Source: Muricea muricata
Taxonomy: Eukaryota; Cnidaria; Anthozoa; Malacalcyonacea; Plexauridae
Assembly (NCBI GenBank): GCA_963855995.1
Contig: OY979716.1
Location: 88,567,369-88,631,368 of the forward strand
Direction: 5' to 3'
Length of the DNA: 64,000 nucleotides
The position numbers and the translations under genes are program-made. Shown in pieces: positions 44,955 through 55,138 of this stretch (positions within the stretch are counted from its first letter, which is position 1; each line of letters begins with the position of its first letter). The notes beneath the pieces were generated by a model that saw only the letters and a program-made list of their open reading frames with translations, was not told where the DNA came from and did no database searches.

Positions 44955-45355
44955 TTACATGGAACAAAAAATGTATTCGCTTAAGATTGGTCTGATCATT
45001 CATAGCTATGTTGAATATCAGTTAAAGTTCTTGAAATGCATTGTACTAGACCATATATTGCATGTTCACAGTAAGGAAATGGAACAGCAGTCAACCATTG
45101 TCAGTATGCCTATTATAAATGCTAACAAGTCAAAATATGAAGATTGTGTTTCTATACTTTGAACATATGAGAAATGGATTTCAGAAATTTATTTTAAAGC
45201 TGGTATGCTTAAAAAGATGCCTCAAGCAGATTATCCACCAGTACCTGCGAGACCAGCAGCCCCCGGTCAAACCAATGCCCACCAACAACCAACAACCAAC
45301 ACCAAATGATCCAATGAGGGATACGAAAATTGCAAGTATTTTATTGTACTTGTGA
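44955..45355 (+). pseudogene. DUF6589-type protein, middle region
   Basis: Reads YQLKFLKCIVLDHILHVHSK, STIVSMPIINANKSKYEDCV, then in another frame YEKWISEIYFKAG and a Pro/Asn/Gln-rich tail (PPVPARPAAPGQ). VSMPIINANKSKYEDCV…YEKWI resembles the spacer before the C-terminal domain of DUF6589 proteins. Frameshift near 45,160. Confidence 0.4.
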
Positions 45356-45567
45356 AATGAAACAATAGGTAATGAATGTGGAATGTCATTAGCTTAATAT
45401 TATGCAGTACTCGGCCACTTAATTGCCAATTGTTTCTGTTTCGTGCGCATCCAATGTATGAATATTAATCAAGAACAATTTTTAACAAAGTTAATAAATG
45501 CATGCTAATTAGGATACAGCTGTATCAAAGGTTAAGAATACTAATTAGGACTTAGCTTTATCAGATT

Positions 45568-46754
45568 GTTGACAACAGGTGGGAATTTTGTCTCCGCTGG
45601 TCAGTAAATTGCAGGCAGTTGCAAAAAATTCTTTTAAAAATTGTCAAAATGAGCAAAAACAAGTTTTTGGGCTTCTTTTTTTGGAAGAAAACAGTAGATT
45701 TGCAAGAATTTAAACTCCTTTCTGCAAAGGTTATGGGGAAATGGGATGGATAAAAGACTTCTAAATGAAATCAAGCATTTATAAAGTATTGATATCTCTG
45801 ATGGAATATGGACGAAATATCATTTTTTTTCGAAGATGCAAGTTTTTCCATCCTTTGAACAGACGAAATTAGAAGACTAAACACACGTTGGGTTTCACAT
45901 TTATTTTTCATGTCTTTTTGTACTCGGAAACACCTTTAGAAAGTTTACTTATGCTTTAAATCCTTGAAAATATTAGTGCAAAAATCGTGAGTTTGCTGAA
46001 AATTGGAAAAAGCTAAATATTCAACTCAAGATTGTAAAAAATCTAGTCGAGTGCCTCAAAACGGAAGCATGGCCTAAATCAATCTTCAAAGTTTTTTTAC
46101 TGCACTAATCAAAGTATTTTTGATGTAAAAATTTGGGTATATAACGAAAATGGCACCACTGTCTGACAGTCTGTATTAGACCTAAAAGGTACTTCTCAAT
46201 ATTCCACTAGAAATGACATGTTTTTGCCCGTCCTGTTCATTAACGCATATCACTTGAAAGACTGGAGTCTATTGATTCAGAAAATATGAATAGTTTTGAA
46301 ATCATGCAAATATATTTCCCTTTCCCTCCACTTTAATACAGGGTGATTTATGCGGGTGAAGTTCAACACAATAAAATCACAAAAATCAAAATATTTCAAA
46401 ATCTAGTCGAGTGCCTGAAAACGAAATATGGTTGAAACACATATCTTATGTTGGGAGATAGACAATTCGTTCACCTCAAAATCAGGTTAGGAGGAATTAC
46501 TAGACATTTCCGTGGCAATCTGAGGCTGTTTGAATGTATAAGGTTACGCAAAAGTTGCATTTTTTTAGCCTCTGAATGTTCTCATACATTCCTAGCCTTC
46601 CCAGTAGTAATTCAATAAATTAATCAAAACTGGGTTGGAAGAAAAAACGAGATCAAAGACGAATTGCTAAATTTACTCATTTCAAGTCTCTTTTCTGTTA
46701 ATCGCGTGAATTCTAGCGCATGCTCAGACAAAATTCCCACCTGTTATTGTTGAC
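45568..46754. mobile_element. 1.2-kb element bounded by inverted repeats
   Basis: GTTGACAACAGGTGGGAATT plus TTGTCT (45568-45593) is inverted at 46726-46754. Inside, AATCTAGTCGAGTGCCT is repeated at about 46,042 and 46,400. No coding capacity. It lies between the middle and C-terminal DUF6589-type fragments. Confidence 0.6.
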
Positions 46755-46827
46755 CTGTATTGGGGTTTAAAAAGATATGTGACATAAATATGGTTCATTT
46801 ATTAAGTAATTAGCTTATTAATTATTC

Positions 46828-47505
46828 ATGAATTTTACAAAGTTCTTTAGAGAAAAATTCAACCGTAAAAATGCCACACCATCGAAAGTTCTGGATTCTT
46901 ATGAAGGTAGTGAAGACTTGTTTATTAGCATCAGACGAGCTTACATTGTAGCTGCCGCTCTCAGTTCTTTTTTTTTCGGGATGACAAAGCTCAATGACAA
47001 ACCAACCATTCACAAATTCCCAGACAACATCACCCATGACAGCAAGGAAAATAAGAAATATTTTGACAATGTTTTCGGCAAATTTGTCGGCAGAATGGTT
47101 CTGCAGAAGGTCCATGATGAGTCGTATGATGGCGATGACTATGTCATGAACTATGGGATGTGTGTTTTCTTGTTTGTCCTTATGCAAATGAAAGACACTG
47201 CTACAGAAACTGATGGCAACTGAAATCTGATCAATCAAAAACTGATGTTATCTGTATTTAAGTCGATAGGAAATTACAGCAAGTATGCTATTGAGATGTT
47301 CATCAGCATTGGACAGATTGAGTGCCTCCTGATGCCCAGATTGTCAGAAGAATTCAAATGGGGGTTAGTTGTATCTTCTTTCAACTTTGACATTTTCGTT
47401 GGTGTATGGTCACATTTGATGCCAAATCTACATGTTGGATGGAATCAACGCTTGCAAGCAGAAGCAAATATTCAAATCCTTTCTCATAGACAGCATACTG
47501 CATAA
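46828..47505 (+). pseudogene. DUF6589-type protein, C-terminal domain
   Basis: 46828-47223 reads FREKFNRKNATPSKVLDSY, RRAYIVAAALSSFFFGMTKL, NDKPTIHKFPDNITHDSKEN, YFDNVFGKFVGRMVL and VFLFVLMQMKDTATETDGN. The stop at 47221-47223 is followed in the same frame by SVFKSIGNYSKYAIEMFISI, GQIECLLMPRLSEEFKWG. AYxxAAALxFFGM…DKPTxHxFP and YAIEMxxSIxQxECLL…KWG are how I remember the DUF6589 domain; the usual continuation (VNWKGG…) is lost after KWG at about 47,361. It is the best preserved part of this gene. Confidence 0.55.
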
Positions 47506-47581
47506 ATAACATATGATTGTAGTTACCTATCCAGAGGCTTTTTTAACCAGAGACAAAATAAAGCTGAATGGCAAGTCCATT

Positions 47582-48360
47582 TTACCAAGATAATGCTATA
47601 CGCTTTATTAAGGGGTGACTGCCAATGGTCTTACAATCATGGAATGTAATCACAGATGAGATAGCACATCTTGCCGTGTTTAAGCAGTTATACCCAAAAC
47701 CTTTCTGAAATAATGATAATAAAAAATCAACAACATCTAAAATAGCTGGAGCCTCAGCATCAATATTATGATTTAGACAGAACCGTAGCTGTCTGTTAAG
47801 ATAGACTTTATACTGTTGTTGAGTAGAGCTTCGCCACAAGGACATGATCACTTCTACAGCCTCAGCAGGAAGTCCTTTCCATGCTGACTGCCTGATAAGC
47901 TGCAGGTCATGAGTTTCAGTTTGTGGACCAATGGATGCTGAACACCACCTGGTTTGTATGGCAGCTGTACAGTCTTGTTGTTGAACAGAAGTGGCAATGG
48001 TTCTTGAACTAGTAGTTTGGGTACCAAAGTTGTGCGGTCCACTTGGGAACAATTAAAATCCCTGTTCCTTGATCCTTCTTAATCTTCTGTAGGAACGTAT
48101 CAATAAGGGCAAATGGAGGAAAAGCATAGGAATTAAGGTTTCATTCGATGATTCAAGCGAGATGCAACTCAATCTATCTCAGGTTTATAAACTTTTTCAG
48201 TAACATAAAGATACAACAACTTTGCACCTAACTTCCATTCAGTTTGATCATGAAAAGTTCTGGAAGCCTTGCCAGCCTCAACATTCAAGCTCCCAGGTTA
48301 GTGGCACGCAATCAACCGAATATTTTTAGGCAGACACGACAGTCAAATATCCCTTGCAAG
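47582..48360 (-). pseudogene. DIRS-type retroelement remnant (RNase H and recombinase N-terminus)
   Basis: 48,360-48,170 reads NIRLIACHLPGSLNVEAGKA and SRTFHDQTEWKLGAK, the RNase H/linker region of DIRS elements. 48,040-47,860 has PKWTAQLWYP-like sequence. 48,052-47,582 reads SLWRSSTQQQYKVYLNRQLR, ILDVVDFLLSLFQKGFGYN and TARCAISSVITFHDCKTIG, the core-binding domain of a tyrosine recombinase. The catalytic domain is missing. Confidence 0.75.
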
Positions 48361-48394
48361 CTTATTACAGGCAAGGAAGTGACTACCTCACATC

Positions 48395-48482
48395 TTATTG
48401 AAATGACAAATTGACACCATACGGATTGCCATTCATACAGCGATAGACGGATATTCGAGGAGATGGATGTGGCTACAAGTTG
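48395..48482 (+). pseudogene. Second, inverted integrase-core scrap
   Basis: Encodes LTPYG…IDGYSRR and MWLQVGPS across two frames. Nucleotides GATAGACGGATATTCGAGGA and GGCTACAAGTTGGTCCATCT match the inverse of 39,660-39,720 almost perfectly. Confidence 0.6.
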
Positions 48483-49127
48483 GTCCATCTAAATGTTGCT
48501 CTTCTCCTAATTAAATTTCTAGGCACAAGTATACAAATACCCAAACTAAATTTAATTATGTGTACCTTACACTTATAAAGCCTTCTTTTTAAACGTTTTC
48601 ACTTTCTTTCTTGAACTGCACCATAATCTAGTTCCAACAACAGTTTCTCTATAACTGTTTATTAATCACCTGATGTTTAATGATGCAATCCAAACACTAA
48701 AGCCAAGTAACCTGCCATACAATAAAGTCCTGGGTAATTTTTAGCATCTCCCAACCAAGAATTGAGAAACATAGACATGGTTTACCACCTTACTTGAAGA
48801 TGATGTTTGTCAATCAGACACTGCACATCATCCGGTAAACAAACGATGCACCTGGACTAGCTAGTTCTTCCTAATAAAGTCAAAAGTCACTTACATACCG
48901 AAGGTAGTACACTATACTAATTAGTATTATATTAATAATTTATAAGCTTATTCACGTGCAGTAGCTTTTAAACCTGGTAAAACACTCCTAATTAGTATAA
49001 AAAAACGTTCCATTGCTCCCTAAGAGTGCAACTAGTTTTTCCATTGCACTCTCACAATTCTGTCAAAAAGCTTTTCATAGTTTACTTTAGGCTGGTTTTG
49101 GTGGTTTTGAAAAACAATAGTCTGGTA

Positions 49128-49292
49128 TTATATAAAACAAATAATGAATGTTTTTATTCGTGCAATAGTAAAAATATTTTCATTCGGTGAAAGATTGATT
49201 GTTTCATTCAACTCGGCTATCGAACAATCAATCTTTCACCTTATGAAAATATGCTTACCATTGCACTCATAAATGTTCATTATTTGTATAAT
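49128..49292. repeat. Palindrome, arms about 72 bp
   Basis: Left arm TTATATAAAACAAATAATGA … GGTGAAAGATTGATTGTT, mirrored at 49223-49292. Apex TCATTCAACTCGGCTATCG. Confidence 0.7.
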
Positions 49293-50647
49293 GTATTGAA
49301 TTTGTAGTCGTGTTTTAAGCCATTCAATAAACTCGCAGGACACGTTTTATTAGGTCTCCGTAGCACTCTGCTCCTTTATTAGACCGTTTTTAATATGAAA
49401 AAATGAAACAGCTTAACTTATAAACAATCAGTCACACACCAACCTGAATTGCACCATGTATGTCATTCAAATTTGATTCACCTTCTCTGCGTCGTAGATT
49501 ATGTTTTTTTAAAAAATATTTCAGTTGGTCCATACTATACAATTTTAAGAAACAAACAAGAAATATAAAAAATGAATAATGGTTACTCTCAATTTTGATT
49601 TGCTTTTGAAAACTGACTTTTAATATTTACCTGTAAATTTGGAAGTTTGTTACGAAGCTCGTTCCGATGATTCAATAGTGATAATGTTTTGCACTCTCAA
49701 ATAAGACTTCTAAACTGTATAAATTCATTTTATTATATAAAGTATAGTGCTTTATAGGAATTTTGGACACTGATAAAACTGATAATCTCACATGTGAGAT
49801 TATTTATGATAATTTCATGTGTGAAAATTATCAATTTTTAACTATTCATGTAGCTGCCTATTTGAAGTTGACGAAAAAGGATATTTTATTTTTGTTGAAA
49901 TAATTAATCGCACCCATGTATTATTCTCCATTGAACTGCTGCTAAACGTCAAATACCCTTCCCAAGCTGTCAAATATGCCTTTTAAGTTATTTACTGTAT
50001 TATTTCTCAATCCTAATTATTTTGGGTTAGCTCATGTACATTACACAGAATAAGGGCCACTCGAGGGTGCAAAATCCTGACCAGTACAAGCATTATATTT
50101 TCAATATTTGCAATTGGAATTCTATTATCTTCCTAAGTCGTTTTAATTTGTTTGTGATTAAGTAGAGTTGTTACATTTTTTATGTTATTTAAAATCACCA
50201 AAATACATTCAAATGGCCCAAAATGCTGAAAATGGCACTTGACCAACTTTAGAATTTAAAAGTTTTCCTGTAGGAGCATACCCCCAAACCCTTCTTAAAT
50301 ATTATGCTTGAATAGCATGTGACTCCAAATACATTTTCATATCATAAACAAACTTTATTCAAACTACTGAAGGTTAGAGTTGCTTAGGTCCCTCTTAGGA
50401 TTTCTTCAGCCCCCCTTAACCAGAAATCCTGGCTATGTCACTGCAACACAATAGGAAATTTTGCAGCCCCCAATCGGTTATAGTAAGCTAAACTAATACA
50501 ACTTTATTTTTGCTGTGCAACATAATCAATTTTTGTGCAGAAATGTTCAATGAAACTTGCCAAATTTGAAAACAAAACATTTGCAAGTAAAAAATAAATT
50601 AGTTCACAGTTTATAGAACTAGATTTTTAAACTGTGATTAGTTTGAG

Positions 50648-50743
50648 TCAATCTTGCAAACCAGGCGCTCTACTTCTGCTTCCCTCCCAAACAGCATGTT
50701 TGGTGGGGAAGTGGAAGTAGAGAGCCTAGCTGGCAAGGTTGAG
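50648..50743. repeat. Hairpin, arms 46 bp
   Basis: TCAATCTTGCAAACCAGGCG … CTCCCAAACA pairs with TGTTTGGTGGGGAAG … GGCAAGGTTGA, with only a 4-base apex. Confidence 0.7.
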
Positions 50744-51449
50744 TTTAAGTTCAGAATCAAGATTAACAAAGAAGTCCAATATAAATATAAATGCACAACA
50801 CCAACAGTTAAATGTTTGCTCGAGTTCAAAAACAATCTGAAACATTTTTAAACAAAATGCTTTTGGACCATTTGGAGTTTTTGACATGGTCAAGATGAAA
50901 TGACAAAAATTGAACAAAATTGCACTCAAGAATAATTATATTTTACACAAAGTTACATGTTTCCGATCGCTTGACTAATGGAGATTCACATAATGTTATA
51001 CCTGTTTAACCCAATAACTTGGTACTGCCATCCCAAATGGCAACTTTTCACAACATCAATTAATTGTAGTAATTAAAACACTAGCCAATCACAACATGGA
51101 ACATTAATTTTGTTACCCTATGTATGTGTATGAAATATTCCCAAATTTAAAAGACAACACCAACACACACAAAATCATAACTTCACTCTCTTTATCGTTA
51201 TTCTCTTTATAGTTCTTGTTAAGTAATCTACAACCTATGCTAACATATTTCCAAATATACAATGTGAAGTTAATACTAAGATATTTATACTTGCCTAGAT
51301 AATATTCAGTGGCTAATGGATTTGGTGGTAAACATCGTACCCTTTGAAAATAGAGCATGAATGTAATAATACAAACAGTTACCACTTCGAACTTCATAGT
51401 TACATGTAAAACTAACACATCAATAGATAAATAATTTCTTAATTTTACC

Positions 51450-51645
51450 GGAAATAGTCAACTCGGTAATAAGAAACTCAGTAATAAGAAACTCGGTAAT
51501 TGGTAATAGGAAACTCAGTAATAGGAAAAACAGTAATAGGTAATAGAAACACGGTAATAAATAACAGGAAACACGGTAATAGGTAACAGGAAACACGGTA
51601 ACAGGAAGCACAGTAATAGGAAACACGGTAATAGGAAATAGCAAT
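51450..51645. repeat. Right subterminal array of the giant element
   Basis: About ten variants of GGTAATAGGAAACACGGTAA, the inverse orientation of the array at 28.1-29.6 kb, ending directly at the right inverted repeat (from about 51,640). Confidence 0.75.
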
Positions 51646-51665
51646 TACACTTCTGGGCTTGCGTA

Positions 51666-52007
51666 CCTCTTTACCAATGATAAACCATCAAACACTGTTG
51701 GTGAACAAGGTTATCAAGCTTATCATATGCTTGACAAAGTTGTTAAGCTGACTGTCACTCAACGTGTGCAAGGTATGACATTTGAACAAGTACAATTCAG
51801 AGATTTGTTGTTACAACTTTGCAAAGGTGAATCAACAGTTGATGAAGTTACTTCTGACCCGTCAACCATCAAATGTTACTAATTTATGTGACTTTGAAGA
51901 TGCTACTAGACACTTTTACAGTAATGAACAAGTTGCAAATTACAACCATGAGCAGCTACCAAAACTTGAGCATCCAATTGCTCATATCAATGCCTGTCCT
52001 GCAAGTT
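51666..52007 (+). pseudogene. PIF1-like helicase, C-terminal continuation
   Basis: Reads LFTNDKPSNTVGEQGYQAYH, DKVVKLTVTQRVQGMTFEQV and FRDLLLQLCKGESTVDE, then in a second frame LLLTRQPSNVTNLCDFEDAT and EQVANYNHEQLPKLEHPIAH. These follow the N-terminal half at 26602-27133 in PIF1-like transposon helicases. The frames differ by one base at the junction and shift again at about 51,850. It ends at 52007, directly where the DIRS terminal hairpin begins. Confidence 0.7.
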
Positions 52008-52013
52008 AAATGA

Positions 52014-52250
52014 GTCTTACCTGTAAGTTGAAGTTTGACGTAGATTCTACTAGTTGTTGGTTATTGAGCTAAGGAGTCACGTGAGATATGCGCGCGAAGC
52101 AAGCGAGACCACACTTCAAAGCTGAAGGGACATGACATACAACCTGGGTGGGAGATATAGTTTCCAAAACTTGGGAGGGAAGGTCAACTCCTTAGCTCAA
52201 TAACCAACAACTTGTAGAATCTAAGTCAAACATCAACTTACAGGTAAGTC
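52014..52250. repeat. Terminal snap-back of the DIRS element
   Basis: Arms 52014-52076 (GTCTTACCTGTAAGTTGAAG … GAGCTAAGGAG) and 52189-52250 are inverse copies. A third partial copy in direct orientation (TTGGTTATTTTCGCTAAGGA…CACGTGAGA) lies at 52283-52312. DIRS elements are known for inverted and internal complementary repeats used in circular replication, which fits. The 5' counterpart was not found. Confidence 0.6.
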
Positions 52251-52517
52251 TTGTTTAACTTACAATTGTACTTCGTGATTGGTTATTTTCGCTAAGGATT
52301 CACGTGAGACTTTAAAGCGTCATGACCCTTCACATAATCAGGATATGATGTTCACAACAGTGAAGAGTATATTGTGGCAAAAATATAGATACATTTATTA
52401 TGCCCAATATAAACACATGACATAAGCAACGATTAACTAGGATACAAGCAGTCTCTCTCCATAAAAAATTTATAACAATTAGCCCTGACTCATCACAGCT
52501 GCCACCAAGTCTTGTCC

Positions 52518-53279
52518 TTAATTACTAGTTACATCTGTTGCCATTTCGTTATAGAACTTACTAAAGGTGTTCTCATTACTCCAGCCTGCAGCAGCCAGAA
52601 TTCTATCAGTGTCAATGTTTTTTCTATGAGCTGCTGAGGTTGAGGCTACTCTGGTGCTGTGAGCACCATATATTTCAGTGTTTATGCCAGCCTTGCCCAT
52701 GACAGCTTTTATCCATCTTGCAAGAGTGTCAGTGGAAACAGGGTTGTGTGGTTTCCTATAACTCACAAGAAGTTGTGTATGAGTCCCTCTGAGAGCTGAG
52801 GTCTTTTCCAAATAAGCTTGTAGGTGCTTAATAGGGCACAGGTTTTTGCTCTTGGGATATGATGCTAGGACTACATTATTTAAGTGTTTCCTTGGTTGAG
52901 ATGTTTGCAGCAACACATCAAACTTGAAGCAACACTGGTCTGCCTTTAGGCTCTCATTGTTTGAGGATAAAACTTTGAGAGTTTGGATCCGCTGACTTGT
53001 GGTGATAGCAAGTAGCATGGTCAGTTTTAAGGACAAGTCTTTCAGTGTGATTTTGTCCAGGTTCCAGTTTTCAAATAGCTTAAGTACAACAGATATGTCC
53101 CAGGTATCTTGGTATTTGGGGAAGGATGGCCTCAGTTCAAATACTCCTTTAAGCAGCCGTGATACTAGTGGGTGAGAACCAAAACTAACATTCACTGGTA
53201 GCATAAGAATGGATGACAGCGCACTTCGTGCAGTATTAATGAAACTATAACCCACTCCACATTCATACAGAGCTGACAA
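52518..53279 (-). CDS. DIRS tyrosine recombinase
   Basis: 253 residues. The N-terminal core-binding part contains ECGVGYSFINTARSALSSIL and SHPLVSRLLKGVFELRPSFP. The catalytic part shows TTSQRIQTLKVLSS (first Arg), GAHSTRVASTSAAH (HxxR), GWSNENTFSKFYNE (Trp and nucleophile Tyr), so R-H-R-W-Y are all present. It would insert the circular DNA intermediate by site-specific recombination, leaving no target duplication. The upstream part of the same protein (alpha-helical SHHxxW segment) is in the preceding frame, so a frameshift at about 53,280 separates it. The domain itself is open. Confidence 0.85.
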   Translation of the reverse strand: MSALYECGVGYSFINTARSALSSILMLPVNVSFGSHPLVSRLLKGVFELRPSFPKYQDTWDISVVLKLFENWNLDKITLKDLSLKLTMLLAITTSQRIQTLKVLSSNNESLKADQCCFKFDVLLQTSQPRKHLNNVVLASYPKSKNLCPIKHLQAYLEKTSALRGTHTQLLVSYRKPHNPVSTDTLARWIKAVMGKAGINTEIYGAHSTRVASTSAAHRKNIDTDRILAAAGWSNENTFSKFYNEMATDVTSN

Positions 53280-53284
53280 GAAGT

Positions 53285-54333
53285 TTATTCCGTCAGATAC
53301 AGAAGGGTGAATTGGATCAATTTTCCTCTCACTGCAGTAACGCTCTCATTTCTGGAGGTAAGATCGGTATTGTTTAATGGTCCCTTGTCTCCACGATTGG
53401 GTGATGTTGGAAGCAGCTGCCAAAAGCCCTTGATTTTCGAGAGATTTCCAGACAAGTGGCAAATTGTTAGTTTTAGATGAGGGTGGAGTGGGTGTGTTTC
53501 CTCCGGGTTGCTTGGAAGGATAAGGGTTGTCTTTTTGTTTGGTAGTATTATTGCTGGAGCTATCAGCTGATTCATTAATTTTGGCCACCACACATGTGTT
53601 GGCCATCTTGGGACATCCATCACCACAGTGCATTGTTCTGCTTGAACTTTCTGTAGGATTCTAGGAATAAGACAGAAGGTTGGGAAAATATAGGCTTGGA
53701 ATTGTTTCCATGACATGTGGAAAGCATTTACAGCTATGGCTCCAGGGTCAGGGTGGAAAGACACATATGGTTTTATTTGACAATTTATTCTAGATGCAAA
53801 CAACTCAATGTCTAGAATCACACCTAGCTTTTTTATTGCATCCTGAAAAATGTTTTTATTTAGTGACCACTCAGCACTAGTGTTAGATAATCTAGACTGA
53901 CGGTCAGCCTTCACATTTTCTACTCCAGGAATGTGGACTGTTGTGAGCCAAATGTTTCTGGTAAGGCACCAAAGCCTTACTGATTTTGTGAGCTGATTTC
54001 TTATGGCCGACTTGCTGGTGCCCATGTGGTTAATATCAAGTGCAGTCATATTATCAATCATGACTTTTACATGCTTTCCCATAAGGGACTCAGAAAAAGT
54101 TTGAAGGGCCAAAAAACTGCTAAAAGTTCAAGATAACTAATATTATGTTGTGCTTCTTCTCTAGTCCAGTATCCCCCTGTTCTTTTTTGACCAAGGGTAC
54201 ACCCCCAACCGGTTGAGGAAGCATCTGTAGTTAATACGATGTCAGGTTCCCCATGGCTAGTAACATTATAGCCATTTAGGGCATGTTCTATCCACCAAGC
54301 AAGCTCTGCCTTAGCATTGTCATTCAATATCAT
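53285..54333 (-). CDS. DIRS RNase H region and linker
   Basis: 54333-54067 begins the RNase H domain (DIVLTTDASSTGWGCTLG, NISYLELLAVFWPFKLF), with catalytic-type D and E. After a frameshift near 54,090, 54112-53285 continues with VMIDNMTALDINHMG, TVHIPGVENVKADRQSR, LDIELFASRINCQIKPYVSF, WPTHVWWPKLM. This is the usual DIRS order of RT, RNase H, then linker to the recombinase. A second frame at 53633-53346 carries the Pro/Asn-rich linker and ITQSWRQGTIKQYRSYLQK, the start of the recombinase. Confidence 0.8.
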
Positions 54334-55136
54334 ATAGAGGCATCAAAATTGCCTTTATTGTCCTTAAGTGCTTGTGACTTGACTGCTTCCAAGTGTTGAA
54401 AATAAAGGGGCCCAACATCACCCCTGGAAAAGTGGAAATAATATAACCAAGAACTTGGGAGACCTCTCGGATTGTTGGTGATGTGCGCTTTAACAACTTA
54501 GAGCACATACCAATCACCTTATTTACTTTTTCAGGGGTCATGTAAATACGCATCAGGATAGAGTCCAAAATAAACCCTAGGAATGTTAATCTTTGTGTTG
54601 GTATGAGTACAGACTTCTTGAGGTGAATAACAAATCCCAGAGTATACAACAATTGAACAGTGTCTATTATGTTTTCTAAACACCTGTTGTAGTCCTCCCC
54701 TTGCAAATAGGAGTCATCGATGTATGGTCAGGAGAGATGTCCCAGTTGCCTTAAAACTGAATATACTGGTTTCAAAAGTTTAGTAAATTTCTTTGGGTAA
54801 CTAGCAAGCTTATTTGGAAAGCATGTAAACGCATACAGTGAGCCTCCCCATTCAAATTAAGAAATTTGGTGTGGCCGGGCAATGGGAACAGAATAATATA
54901 CATCTTTGAGATCGACAGACCCCATGAAACATTTGGGGGTCATTAGCCTAATAGCATCGATGAGTGTTTCCATTTTAAAATGGAGGCATTGCAGATGTTG
55001 ATTAAGATCTTTAAGATTTAGAATCATCCTATTTGTGCCATCCTTTTTGGGACGTACAAATATTGGGGATATAAACTCTCTCGGTTTGTGTTGAGTGCGA
55101 ACAATCACTGATTTGTTGATTAGTTTACTTATTTCT
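54320..55136 (-). CDS. DIRS reverse transcriptase
   Basis: 55108-54857 reads REFISPIFVRPKKDGTNRMI, LNLKDLNQHLQCLHFKMET and GSVDLKDVYYSVPIARPHQ (first catalytic Asp). After a frameshift, YIDDSYLQGEDYNRC (about 54,722-54,680) carries the catalytic DD, followed by LGFVIHLKKSVLIPTQRLTF, LGFILDS and the thumb region to 54320. A stop lies directly before YIDD. With a frameshift near 54,850 and this stop, the copy is probably inactive, though only by a few changes. Confidence 0.8.
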
Positions 55137-55138
55137 GA

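Larger units (their letters stand above)
48490..51440. other. No gene; palindromes and a hAT remnant
   Basis: Contains the palindrome at 49128-49292 and perfect short palindromes AATCTCACATGTGAGATT (49785) and GATAATTTCATGTGTGAAAA (49808). It also holds the hAT-like remnant 50270-50445 (ends AGAAATCCTGGCTATGTCAC) and the hairpin 50648-50743. Short frames elsewhere are not supported. Confidence 0.5.
27125..51674. mobile_element. Giant composite element (24.5 kb) splitting the PIF1 helicase
   Basis: The helicase stops at CCTCTTTAC (27125-27133) and resumes at an identical CCTCTTTAC (51666-51674). Just inside are inverted repeats sharing AAGCCCAGAAGTGTAATTGC plus TATT (left from 27136, right ending 51662). 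Arrays of CCTATTACCGTGTTT lie near the left end (28,150-29,560, plus orientation) and the right end (51,450-51,640, opposite orientation). A 9-bp duplication would suit Mutator-like elements. Three extra bases at the right tip are unexplained. Native content probably includes the DUF6589-like and HECT-like fragments, with later insertions of gypsy, DIRS, piggyBac and SINEs. That these ends belong to one element is an inference. Confidence 0.55.

Noticed and set aside
46822-47238. 138-codon minus-strand frame
   Set aside because: Antisense to the DUF6589-type domain, which reads as protein on the plus strand.
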